Assembly (NCBI GenBank): GCA_000715685.1 | Contig: KL569428.1 | Location: forward strand, 7,046-16,981 | Direction: 5' to 3' | Origin: Streptomyces lilacinus | Lineage (GTDB): Bacteria; Actinomycetota; Actinomycetes; Streptomycetales; Streptomycetaceae | Length of the DNA stretch: 9,936 bases | Shown here: positions 1-6,594 of the stretch, piece after piece | Numbering within the stretch: position 1 is the stretch's first letter | How the letters are laid out: each line of letters opens with the position of its first letter | The notes under the pieces: generated by a model | Databases searched by the model: none | Seen by the model: the letters and a program-made list of their open reading frames with translations, nothing else | What the model was told of the DNA's origin: nothing | Position numbers and translations under genes: made by a program

Positions 1-72
1 GCCCCCCGCCGACGCACTCGAAGGTCATATGGCACGCGCATCGCGTGGATTCGGCAGGCAGGGACGGCATGA
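1..72 (+). other. possible 3' end of an upstream gene (frame ambiguous)
   Basis: The window opens upstream of the P450. Reading from base 1, one frame stays open to a TGA at 70-72, which overlaps the P450 ATG at 69-71 as ATGA, the usual layout of translationally coupled genes. A second frame, from base 2, runs to a TGA at 83-85. Neither shows the strong G/C bias at third codon positions expected here, and neither ending is recognisable. Upstream sequence is needed to decide whether either is a gene end, for example of a PKS subunit. Confidence 0.25.
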
Positions 73-1265
73 CGGAATACTTTGACTTCACCCACCCCCA
101 GTTGGAAACCAACTATCTGGAATACTACGGGCGATTTCGGCGTGAGGATCCCGTCCACTGGACCCCTTACGGGTACTGGGTGCTTTTCAACTACGACGAT
201 GCCGACGCGCTCCTGCGCAGTTCCGACACGTCCAGCGACTTCCCGTCCAACACCCAGTGGGCGTCGACTCGGGGCGGCCCCACCAGTCCGGTCATGAAGT
301 CCGCATATCACTGGATGCTGATGAAGGACGGCGACGCCCACCGCCGGCTGCGCCGCGGCGTCGGCAAGCTCTTCACGCCCCGGATGCTGGACCGGCTCCG
401 CACCCGCATCCCGCAGATCGTGGACGACCTCCTCGACGGCATCGGCCCCGACGGCGGGGAGATCGACGCGATGAGCGCCCTGGCCCTGCCGCTGCCGGTC
501 ACCGTCGTCAGCGAACTGATGGACATCCCGCCCGAGGACCGCGACTTCTTCCGCAGTGTGACCGAACCCGTCGGTCAGATGATCAACCGCTCGATCCCGC
601 CGCAGGACCTGATCGCGATGAACAAGGCCGAGCCCAAGGCCCGCGCCTACCTCTACAAGCTGATCGAGAAGGCCCGCAACGAGCCTCCCACCGACACGCT
701 CGTCTCGATGATGCTCCACTGCGACGAGAACTATTCGGACGACGAGATCGCCGCGAATGCCGCACTTCTCTACAACGCCGGGTACGAGACCACCTCCAAC
801 CTCATCGGCAACGGACTGCTGGCCCTCCTCCAGCGCCCGGAGGCGCTGCAGGCCCTGCGCGACGATCCCTCCCTCATGCCCACGGCCGTCGAGGAGCTCT
901 CCCGCTTCCACCCGTCCGCCCGCTACGTGGCCCGGATCCTCACCGAGGACATGAAGTTCGGCGACAAGGTCATCCCGGCCGGCGACGCCGCGTTCGTCGC
1001 CTTCGAGTCCACCGGCCGGGACCCGGAGCGCTACCCCGACCCCGACCGGCTCGACCTCGGCCGCCGCGGGGTCAAGTCCCTCGCCTTCAGCGCCGGCCCG
1101 CACCAGTGCATGGGCAAGCACCTGGCCCTGCTGGAGGTCGGCGTGCTCTTCTCCGAGCTGCTGAAGCGCTACAGCCGCATAGAACTGGCCACCGACACCC
1201 CCCTCTACCACCCGCACTTCAACCTGCGCACCCTGAAGGAGCTCCCCATTCGGCTGTACAGGTAG
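69..1265 (+). CDS. cytochrome P450 monooxygenase
   Basis: This is a soluble bacterial class I P450 of 398 residues, normal for the family. It should hydroxylate or epoxidise a substrate using electrons from a separate ferredoxin and reductase, neither of which is seen here. The hallmarks are intact: an HRRLRR C-helix segment near residues 91-96, the I-helix oxygen-activation motif AGYETT at 237-242, the ExxR pair E276/R279, and the haem loop FSAGPHQCMG at 340-349 with ligand C347. I chose the ATG at 69 because a purine-rich AGGCAGGGA lies just upstream; a GTG at 45 would add eight residues. It is probably the last gene of an operon, since a strong terminator follows. Its position beside ccr and sugar genes suggests late tailoring of a polyketide. 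The exact substrate and CYP family cannot be read from the sequence. Confidence 0.93.
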   Translation: MTEYFDFTHPQLETNYLEYYGRFRREDPVHWTPYGYWVLFNYDDADALLRSSDTSSDFPSNTQWASTRGGPTSPVMKSAYHWMLMKDGDAHRRLRRGVGKLFTPRMLDRLRTRIPQIVDDLLDGIGPDGGEIDAMSALALPLPVTVVSELMDIPPEDRDFFRSVTEPVGQMINRSIPPQDLIAMNKAEPKARAYLYKLIEKARNEPPTDTLVSMMLHCDENYSDDEIAANAALLYNAGYETTSNLIGNGLLALLQRPEALQALRDDPSLMPTAVEELSRFHPSARYVARILTEDMKFGDKVIPAGDAAFVAFESTGRDPERYPDPDRLDLGRRGVKSLAFSAGPHQCMGKHLALLEVGVLFSELLKRYSRIELATDTPLYHPHFNLRTLKELPIRLYR

Positions 1266-1280
1266 GAATTACCCCTTGTG

Positions 1281-1342
1281 AACCGGCCCGATGTGGCGGG
1301 AATTCATTGGTGATGGATTCACGCTACATCGGGCCGGTTTTT
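1281..1342 (+). terminator. long Rho-independent terminator after the P450
   Basis: A 14-bp perfect stem (AACCGGCCCGATGT at 1281-1294 with its complement at 1326-1339) continues inward as an almost unbroken helix. In all 27 positions pair between 1281-1307 and 1313-1339, with two G-U pairs and one mismatch (1299/1321), around a five-base loop. A run of five T follows at 1338-1342. The T run lies on the plus side only, so it should end P450 transcription and isolate the next gene. Confidence 0.9.
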
Positions 1343-1366
1343 CTATTTCCCGCCCCCTAGTGTCAA

Positions 1367-1422
1367 TAGGGGTACGGATTCCTTGAACAGGGGTGGTCAA
1401 CAACCCGCCGCTCGACGAAAGT
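1367..1422 (+). promoter_or_regulatory. candidate activator-type promoter of the small secreted-protein gene
   Basis: Two direct repeats, TAGGGGT at 1367-1373 and CAGGGGT at 1388-1394, lie 21 bp apart, about two helical turns. Exactly 22 bases after the second comes GAAAGT (1417-1422), a weak match to a -10 box. The same AGGGG(T/C)-N22-(-10) layout is clearer before ccr, the thioesterase gene and rfbA. Transcription from here would give a leader of about 50 bases. The -10 is poor, so this is the least certain of the four sites. Confidence 0.35.
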
Positions 1423-1441
1423 TGCCCATGCAAGCGAAAGG

Positions 1442-1459
1442 CGCAGCGAATTCGCTGCG
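1442..1459. repeat. perfect 18-bp palindrome in the leader of the secreted-protein gene
   Basis: CGCAGCGAATTCGCTGCG reads the same on both strands. It ends ten bases before the GGAGG ribosome binding site (1469-1473). In RNA it would fold into a 7-bp stem with an AAUU tetraloop, which could stabilise the transcript or influence translation. As DNA it could be an operator for a dimeric repressor. The sequence alone does not decide between these. Confidence 0.6.
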
Positions 1460-1480
1460 AAATGCAACGGAGGATCCATA

Positions 1481-1864
1481 ATGAAGATCGCTTCCCGCGT
1501 CGCCCTCGCCGGTGTCGGCGCCGCTGCCGCCGCCGCCATGCTGGCCGGCCCGGCGTTCGCCGCCCCCGCGCAGGCTCCGCAGGCGGCGGCCGCCGCCACC
1601 CCCTGCAACGCCTCGACCTCGGGCAACACGGTCAACGGCAGCTGCACGGTCTCCACCCCGTTCGGCTCCTTCGGCGCCACCTTCTCCGGCACCTTCGGCT
1701 CCAACGGCTACGGTTCCGGCAAGATCACCCTCAAGGGCGGCGCCATCGGCAGCGTCAACGGCACCTGGACGGGCGGCCCCTTCACCGGCGGCCCGGCCAC
1801 CATCAAGTACACCGTCCAGACCCCGCTCGGCCCGGTCAGCGGTTCGGTCCCGGTGTACATCTGA
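1481..1864 (+). CDS. small secreted protein of unknown function
   Basis: This is a 127-residue protein with a textbook signal peptide: a K/R start (MKIASR), an alanine-rich hydrophobic core at about 7-22, and a likely cut after AFA at residue 27. The mature part opens with an Ala/Pro/Gln-rich stretch, then becomes rich in Gly, Ser, Thr and aromatic residues in alternating patterns that suggest beta structure. It has two cysteines (C42 and C55) that could form one disulfide. GGAGG at 1469-1473 precedes the ATG with good spacing, and codon use is typical of the window, so the gene looks real. I do not recognise the family. It sits between a P450 and ccr with terminators on both sides, so it is a single-gene unit. 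A role in the cluster, for example as a binding or structural protein, is possible but not shown. Confidence 0.85.
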   Translation: MKIASRVALAGVGAAAAAAMLAGPAFAAPAQAPQAAAAATPCNASTSGNTVNGSCTVSTPFGSFGATFSGTFGSNGYGSGKITLKGGAIGSVNGTWTGGPFTGGPATIKYTVQTPLGPVSGSVPVYI

Positions 1865-1890
1865 TCCGCACTCACCTGCTGAGTCGGACC

Positions 1891-1957
1891 GGAGCGGTCT
1901 GACGGACCGCTCCACACCGGACGAGTGGCCGGCCCCCCACGGGGGGTCGGCCACTCG
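1891..1957. terminator. tandem hairpins between convergent genes
   Basis: Two hairpins fill the gap between the secreted-protein gene and the end of ccr. The first pairs GGAGCGGTC (1891-1899) with 1905-1913 around five bases. The second is longer: 1922-1938 pairs with 1941-1957, including CGAGTGGCC against GGCCACTCG and a C6/G6 core. No T run follows on either side. Because stems work from both strands, this is probably a bidirectional terminator. Confidence 0.75.
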
Positions 1958-1967
1958 CTCGTGCGGC

Positions 1968-3314
1968 TCAGTCCTCCTGCGGCAGCCGGAAGCGGTTGAT
2001 CGCCGCCACGTGCTTCTCGCGGAACTCCGGGTCCCGGATCCCGAGCCCCTCCTCGGGGGCCAGGCACAGCACCCCCACCTTGCCCTGGTGCAGGTTGCGG
2101 TGGACGTCGTACGCCGCCTGCCCGGTCTCCTCCAGGCGGTACGTCCGCGAGAGCGTCGGGTGGATCCTGCCCTTGACGACCAGGCGGTTGGCCTCCCAGG
2201 CCTCGCGGTAGTTGGCGAAGTGCGAGCCCACGATCTTCTTGAGGGACATCCACAGGTAGCGGTTGTCGTACTCGTGCTTGTACCCGGACGTCGACGCGCA
2301 GGTGACGATCGTCCCGCCCTTGCGGGTCACGTACACGCTCGCGCCGAAGGTCTCGCGGCCCGGGTGCTCGAAGACGATGTCGACGTCCTCGCCGCCGGTC
2401 AGCTCGCGGATGCGCTTGCCGAACCGCTTCCACTCCCGCGGGTCCTGCGTGTCCTCGTCCTTCCAGAACGCGTAGCCCTCGGCGTTCCGATCGATGATCG
2501 CCTCGGCGCCCATGGCCCGGCAGATGTCGGCCTTCCGCTCGCTGGAGACGACACAGACCGGGTTCGCTCCGCCCGCGAGCGCCAACTGTGTCGCGTACGA
2601 GCCCAGTCCACCGCTCGCACCCCAGATCAGCACGTTGTCGCCCTGCTTCATGCCGGCACCGTTGCGGGAGACCAGCTGCCGGTACGCGGTCGAGTTGACC
2701 AGCCCGGGCGCGGCCGCCTCCTCCCAGCTCAAGTGGTCCGGCTTCGGCATGAGCTGGTTGGACTTGACCAGTGCGATCTCCGCGAGCCCGCCGAAGTTCG
2801 TCTCGAAGCCCCAGATGCGCTGCTCCGGGTCGAGCATCGTGTCGTTGTGCCCGTCCGAGGACTCCAGCTCGACCGAGAGGCAGTGCGCGACGACCTCGTC
2901 GCCCGCCTGCCAGGCGTTCACGCCGGGCCCGGTGCGCAGCACGACGCCCGCCAGGTCGGAGCCGATGACGTGGTACGGCAGGTCGTGCCGCTTGGTGAGC
3001 GGCGACAACCTTCCGTACCGCTCCAGGAATCCGAACGTCGGGAGCGGTTCGAAGATCGAACTCCATACGGAGTTGTAGTTGACCGAACTGGCCATGACCG
3101 CGACGAGCGCCTCACCGGGCCCCAGTTCGGGCAGCGGCACCTCCTCGACGTGCAGGGACTTGCGCGGGTCCTTGTCCCAGGTGGCGAGGCCCTCGAACAT
3201 GGCGGACTCGTCCTTGTGCACCGTCACGGCACGGTAGGACTCGGGCAGCGCCAGGGCGGCGAAGTCCGCGGACGTGGCGTCCGCCGACCGGATCGCATCC
3301 AGAATCTCTTTCAC
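1968..3314 (-). CDS. ccr: crotonyl-CoA carboxylase/reductase
   Basis: The enzyme reduces crotonyl-CoA with NADPH and fixes CO2 to give (2S)-ethylmalonyl-CoA, a PKS extender unit; some relatives accept longer enoyl-CoAs. The 448-residue length and MDR fold match the family. The nucleotide-binding loop is WGASGGLGSYA at about 231-241. The four CO2-binding residues known from the Kitasatospora setae enzyme occur at the same numbers: N81, F170, E171 and H365, so it should carboxylate and not only reduce. The GTG start at 3314 is preceded by GGAGGT (3326-3321) six bases away. Transcription diverges from the type II thioesterase gene, and the shared spacer holds matching G-rich promoter repeats. 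Ccr occurs both in primary metabolism and in PKS clusters; the neighbours support the second. Substrate range cannot be fixed by eye. Confidence 0.96.
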   Translation of the reverse strand: MKEILDAIRSADATSADFAALALPESYRAVTVHKDESAMFEGLATWDKDPRKSLHVEEVPLPELGPGEALVAVMASSVNYNSVWSSIFEPLPTFGFLERYGRLSPLTKRHDLPYHVIGSDLAGVVLRTGPGVNAWQAGDEVVAHCLSVELESSDGHNDTMLDPEQRIWGFETNFGGLAEIALVKSNQLMPKPDHLSWEEAAAPGLVNSTAYRQLVSRNGAGMKQGDNVLIWGASGGLGSYATQLALAGGANPVCVVSSERKADICRAMGAEAIIDRNAEGYAFWKDEDTQDPREWKRFGKRIRELTGGEDVDIVFEHPGRETFGASVYVTRKGGTIVTCASTSGYKHEYDNRYLWMSLKKIVGSHFANYREAWEANRLVVKGRIHPTLSRTYRLEETGQAAYDVHRNLHQGKVGVLCLAPEEGLGIRDPEFREKHVAAINRFRLPQED

Positions 3315-3380
3315 GGGGTGACCTCCGGAGGGGGCGCCGGTGCGGGAGCAGCGGCGTACGGCTCGGCATGCATCCGCCCG

Positions 3381-3437
3381 ACCGTAGAGCGGACCCGCCG
3401 CACAAGGAGCCCCTACTCCCTCCCCCGTACGCCCCAG
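3381..3437 (-). promoter_or_regulatory. candidate ccr promoter with 11-bp-spaced G-rich heptamers
   Basis: Read on the minus strand, three heptamers follow with four-base spacers: CTGGGGC (3437-3431), GGGGGAG (3426-3420) and TAGGGGC (3415-3409), an 11-bp period. Exactly 22 bases after the last comes TACGGT (3386-3381), matching the Streptomyces TAnnnT -10 pattern. The start point would be near 3374, with a leader of about 60 bases. Heptamers at 11-bp steps are the known layout of SARP binding sites. Which protein binds here is inference. Confidence 0.55.
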
Positions 3438-3474
3438 AAAGCCCGGCCCAACCCCTCAACCACCCTTGTGCGGC
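3397..3474. repeat. 11-bp inverted repeat spanning the divergent promoters
   Basis: GCCGCACAAGG at 3397-3407 is the exact reverse complement of CCTTGTGCGGC at 3464-3474. The copies face each other across 56 bases. One lies between the G-rich repeats and the -10 of ccr; the other lies immediately upstream of the G-rich repeats of the thioesterase promoter. The arm spacing makes a terminator unlikely. A regulator that binds both promoters, or a loop joining them, is possible. Confidence 0.6.
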
Positions 3475-3528
3475 AGGGGAGTCAAGGGGCGACTAGGGGT
3501 GGGAGAGACCCCGGTGCGCGCCTATCGT
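3474..3528 (+). promoter_or_regulatory. candidate type II thioesterase promoter with three AGGGG repeats
   Basis: Three heptamers, CAGGGGA (3474-3480), AAGGGGC (3484-3490) and TAGGGGT (3494-3500), recur every 10 bp with spacers GTC and GAC. After AGGGGT come exactly 22 bases and then TATCGT (3523-3528), a good Streptomyces -10. The repeats abut the expected -35 position, as for an activator touching RNA polymerase. The leader would be about 50 bases long. Confidence 0.55.
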
Positions 3529-3584
3529 CGCCCCAGTGCACTCGCCTGAAAAGGGGCGGCTTCGAGGAAGGAACGGCCCTTGTC

Positions 3585-4349
3585 GTGACCGGCAAGAATG
3601 AGGAGAACGAGCTGTGGATACGACGGTTCAATCCGCGCGACGACAGTGAGCTCAGGCTTGTCTGTCTGCCGCACGCGGGCGGATCCGCGAGCTTCTACTA
3701 CCCGATGGCGAGTGCGGTCCCGCACCCCGTCGACGTGCTGGCCGTCCAGTACCCCGGCCGCCAGGACCGCCGTACGGAACCCGGCATCACCAGCATCCAG
3801 GCCCTGGCCGAGGAGGTCACCAAGGCGCTGGAGCCCTGGACCGACCAGCCCCTGGCCCTGTTCGGCCACAGCATGGGGGCCACCCTCGCCTTCGAGGTGG
3901 CCCGCCGTCTGGAGAGCCGGCACGGTGTCGTTCCGGCGGCCCTGTTCGCCTCGGGCCGCCGCGCCCCGTCGCGGCCGCGGAACGAGGCAGTCCACCTTCT
4001 CGGTGACGACGGCCTCATCGCGGAAATCAAGGCCCTGAGCGGAACCGACTCCGACGTGCTCGGTGACGAGGAGCTCCTGCGGATGGTGCTGCCCGCCATC
4101 CGCGCCGACTACCGGGCGGCGGAGACGTACGTCTACGAGCCCGGTGAGAAGCTGCGCTGCCCGGTGATCGGCCTGGTCGGCGACAACGACCCCAAGGTCA
4201 CGGTGGACGAGGCCCGCTCCTGGGGCGACCACACGGAGGGGCCGTTCGACTTCCACGTCTTCGACGGCGGTCACTTCTACCTGCTGCACCACCGTGCTGC
4301 GATCATCAAGACGATCTCGGACCACTTGCTCGGCGCAGGTGTCGCCTGA
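3585..4349 (+). CDS. type II thioesterase (editing, PKS-associated)
   Basis: A stand-alone alpha/beta hydrolase of 254 residues, the usual size for type II thioesterases. These enzymes remove aberrant or stalled acyl groups from PKS carrier proteins and so keep the assembly line working. The PHAGGS segment at 29-34 is typical of the oxyanion region. The nucleophile is S96 in GHSMG (94-98). The catalytic Asp lies in GDNDPKV, probably D202, and H230 sits in GGHFYL. The GTG at 3585 is the only reasonable start in this frame; a GAGGAAGGA ribosome site (3564-3572) lies 12 bases before it, which is slightly long. It diverges from ccr and converges on rfbB with 51 bases between and no clear terminator. 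It supports the presence of a modular PKS nearby. Confidence 0.95.
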   Translation: MTGKNEENELWIRRFNPRDDSELRLVCLPHAGGSASFYYPMASAVPHPVDVLAVQYPGRQDRRTEPGITSIQALAEEVTKALEPWTDQPLALFGHSMGATLAFEVARRLESRHGVVPAALFASGRRAPSRPRNEAVHLLGDDGLIAEIKALSGTDSDVLGDEELLRMVLPAIRADYRAAETYVYEPGEKLRCPVIGLVGDNDPKVTVDEARSWGDHTEGPFDFHVFDGGHFYLLHHRAAIIKTISDHLLGAGVA

Positions 4350-4400
4350 CCGGCGCCGTACGGTTCCCTCGGCATCTCCACGACGTCGCCTGATGCGGCG

Positions 4401-5378
4401 CTATGCGGTGGCCGCCCGCAACGGCTCCCACCACGCCCGGTTGTCCCGGTACCAGGCCACGGTCTCCTCGAGCCCGCTGTCCAGCGAGTGCCGGGGCATC
4501 CACCCCAGCTCCTCCCGGATCTTCCGGGAGTCCACGGAGTACCGCAGGTCGTGCCCCTTGCGGTCGGCCACGTGGACCACCCGGTCCCAGCTCGCGCCGC
4601 AGGCGTCGAGGAGACGCCCCGTCAACTCGCGGTTGGTCAACTCGTTTCCGTCGCCGATGTTGTAGACCTCGCCCGCGCGCCCGCCGCACAGGACGGCGGC
4701 CAGCGCCCGGCAGTGGTCCTCGACGTGCAGCCAGTCCCGGACGTGGCGCCCGTCCCCGTACAGCGGAACGTCGTACCCGTCCAGCAGCCGGGTGGTGAAG
4801 AGCGGGATGACCTTCTCCGGGAACTGGTACGGTCCGTAATTGTTCGAACACCGCGTGACCCGTACGTCCAGCCCGTGCGTCCGGTGATAGGCGAGCGCGA
4901 TCAAGTCGGAGGACGCCTTGGAGGCGGAATAGGGGGAGTTCGGCTCCAGCGGATGCCGCTCCGTCCAGGACCCCTCCGCCACCGACCCGTAGACCTCGTC
5001 GGTGGACACGTGCAGGAAGGTCCGGCCCCCGTGTCGCAGGGCCGCGTCGAGCAGCGTCTGGGTGCCGAGCACGTTCGTCGAGACGAAGTCGGCGGCCCCC
5101 TCGATGGACCGGTCCACGTGCGACTCCGCGGCGAAGTGCACCACAGCGTCCGCTTCCGCCACCGCGACCCCGGCCAGTGCCGCGTCACGGATGTCCCCGT
5201 GCACGAACATCAGCCGGGGATCGTTCTCCACCGGTGCCAGATTGGTCCGGTTTCCGGCGTACGTGAGGGAGTCGAGCACCGTGACGCCGGTGACCCGCAC
5301 CGGGGCCTCGGGGCCGAGCAGCAGGCGGACGAAGCACGAACCGATGAAGCCGGCCCCGCCCGTGACGAGAATTCTCAT
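4401..5378 (-). CDS. rfbB: dTDP-glucose 4,6-dehydratase
   Basis: This NAD+-dependent short-chain dehydrogenase-type enzyme converts dTDP-glucose to dTDP-4-keto-6-deoxyglucose, the branch point for most deoxysugars on actinomycete polyketides. The 325-residue length is standard. The Rossmann motif TGGAGFIGS is at 6-14. The catalytic T126-D127-E128 lies in STDEVYG, and the Y150xxxK154 pair lies in PYSASK; all are intact. Its ATG at 5378 overlaps the TGA of the upstream rfbA by four bases (ATGA), so the two are probably translated together. The later sugar genes (ketoreductase, aminotransferase, glycosyltransferase) are not in this window, so the final sugar is unknown. The role is sure from motifs; assignment to secondary metabolism rests on context. 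Confidence 0.95.
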   Translation of the reverse strand: MRILVTGGAGFIGSCFVRLLLGPEAPVRVTGVTVLDSLTYAGNRTNLAPVENDPRLMFVHGDIRDAALAGVAVAEADAVVHFAAESHVDRSIEGAADFVSTNVLGTQTLLDAALRHGGRTFLHVSTDEVYGSVAEGSWTERHPLEPNSPYSASKASSDLIALAYHRTHGLDVRVTRCSNNYGPYQFPEKVIPLFTTRLLDGYDVPLYGDGRHVRDWLHVEDHCRALAAVLCGGRAGEVYNIGDGNELTNRELTGRLLDACGASWDRVVHVADRKGHDLRYSVDSRKIREELGWMPRHSLDSGLEETVAWYRDNRAWWEPLRAATA

Positions 5379-6442
5379 GGCGTGATCTGCACCTTGCTGT
5401 GGTCGCCCACGACGAATCGGTGGGCCCGGGGCGTCCGCCCGGCATGGGTCACCTGACTCTGCCTGCCGATCAGCGAGGCCTCGATCCGGCCCACGCCCTC
5501 GATGGAGGCCCCCTCCAGAATGATCGAGAACTCGACCTCGCTGCCGCTGATCACACAGTTCTCGGCAACCGAAGTCGAAGGCCCCACATAGGAGTTGGTG
5601 ACGGAGGTCCCCGCGCCGATCACGACCGGCCCGACGATCCGGGAGCCCGAGACGCTGGCGCCCCGCTCCACCCGCACCCGGCCGATGATCTCGCTGTCCG
5701 CGTCCACCTTCCCGTCGATGCACGGCTCCAGGCCCTCCAGCACCGACCGGTTGACCTCCAGCATGTCGGACACGTTGCCGGTGTCCTTCCAGTAGCCGGT
5801 GATCAGCGTGGACCGCACCTTGCGGCCTTGCTCGATGAGCCACTGCACGGCATCGGTGATCTCCAGTTCCCCGCGTGCGGACGGCCCGATGGCCCGGACC
5901 GCCTCGTGCACCACCGGCGTGAACAGGAAGACCCCGGCCACCGCCAGGTCGCTGACCGGATGCGCGGGCTTCTCCTCGATGCGTACGACCCGCCCGTCGT
6001 CGTCCAGCTCGGCCACGCCGAACGCACGGGGGTCCTCCACCCGCGTCAGCATCAGGTCGGCATCGGGCCGCTCCTCGCGAAAGCCCTCCACCAGTTTCTC
6101 GATGCCGCCGACGATGAAGTTGTCGCCCAGGTACATGACGAAGTCGTCGTCGCCCAGATAATCACGGGCCACCAGAACCGCATGGGCCAGACCGAGGGGT
6201 TTGTCCTGCTGGATGTACGTGACGTCCGCACCGAAGGCGCTCCCGTCCCCGACGGCTTCGCGGATCTCGTCCGCCGTGTAGCCCACGATGATGCCGATGT
6301 CCGTGATCCCGGCGGCGACCAGCGACTCGATGCCGTAGAAGAGCACGGGCTTGTTCGCCACCGGGACCAGTTGTTTCGGGGCGGTGTGGGTGATGGGCAG
6401 CAATCTGCTGCCCTTACCGCCTGCGAGTACGAGTGCTTTCAT
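5375..6442 (-). CDS. rfbA: glucose-1-phosphate thymidylyltransferase (long, StrD-like form)
   Basis: The enzyme joins glucose-1-phosphate and dTTP to give dTDP-glucose, the first step of deoxysugar supply. The N-terminus carries the nucleotidyltransferase signature GGKGSRLLPIT (8-18) with K23 in APKQLVPV, and a metal-site aspartate in MYLGDNF. At 355 residues it is longer than the common ~290-residue RmlA. The extra C-terminus has repeated I/V-G-x4 steps (for example IVGPVVIGAGTSV and SYVGPSTSVAENCV) typical of a left-handed beta-helix, as in the StrD type. The ATG at 6442 gives the canonical MKALVLAGG start, with GAGGA about nine bases upstream. The frame is open for a long way further upstream, but that part lacks conserved sequence. 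It is the first gene of the rfbA-rfbB operon. Confidence 0.95.
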   Translation of the reverse strand: MKALVLAGGKGSRLLPITHTAPKQLVPVANKPVLFYGIESLVAAGITDIGIIVGYTADEIREAVGDGSAFGADVTYIQQDKPLGLAHAVLVARDYLGDDDFVMYLGDNFIVGGIEKLVEGFREERPDADLMLTRVEDPRAFGVAELDDDGRVVRIEEKPAHPVSDLAVAGVFLFTPVVHEAVRAIGPSARGELEITDAVQWLIEQGRKVRSTLITGYWKDTGNVSDMLEVNRSVLEGLEPCIDGKVDADSEIIGRVRVERGASVSGSRIVGPVVIGAGTSVTNSYVGPSTSVAENCVISGSEVEFSIILEGASIEGVGRIEASLIGRQSQVTHAGRTPRAHRFVVGDHSKVQITP

Positions 6443-6468
6443 GCGGTGATGTCCTCGCCCTGCCTCAG

Positions 6469-6512
6469 CCCCCACGGATATCGGGACAGGAATGCCCGAG
6501 CCGCGACGGGGG
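6469..6512 (-). other. possible structured leader of rfbA
   Basis: If transcription starts just downstream of the -10 proposed at 6600-6595, the rfbA message has a leader of about 146 bases. Within it an inner stem (TCGGG 6481-6485 with CCCGA 6495-6499) and an outer C5/G5 stem (6469-6473 with 6508-6512) could stack around a nearly symmetric internal loop of 7 and 8 bases. I recognise no known riboswitch. In DNA this GC-rich, such pairing can arise by chance. Confidence 0.25.
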
Positions 6513-6594
6513 ATGGCACGGCCCGGGCAATCAACCAGGCTCCACGTCGCGCCGGCGGGACTTCGAGGACCGGCACCACGACGAGCCACCCCGG

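Noticed and set aside
257..1360. A 367-codon plus-strand frame overlapping the P450
   Set aside because: It is a shifted frame of the P450, Arg/Pro-rich, and runs through the terminator hairpin.
1512..4349. A 945-codon plus-strand open frame ending with the thioesterase
   Set aside because: Upstream of 3585 it runs antisense through ccr and over the secreted-protein gene in another frame; composition is Arg/Pro/Ala-rich and unlike a protein. Only 3585-4349 is real.
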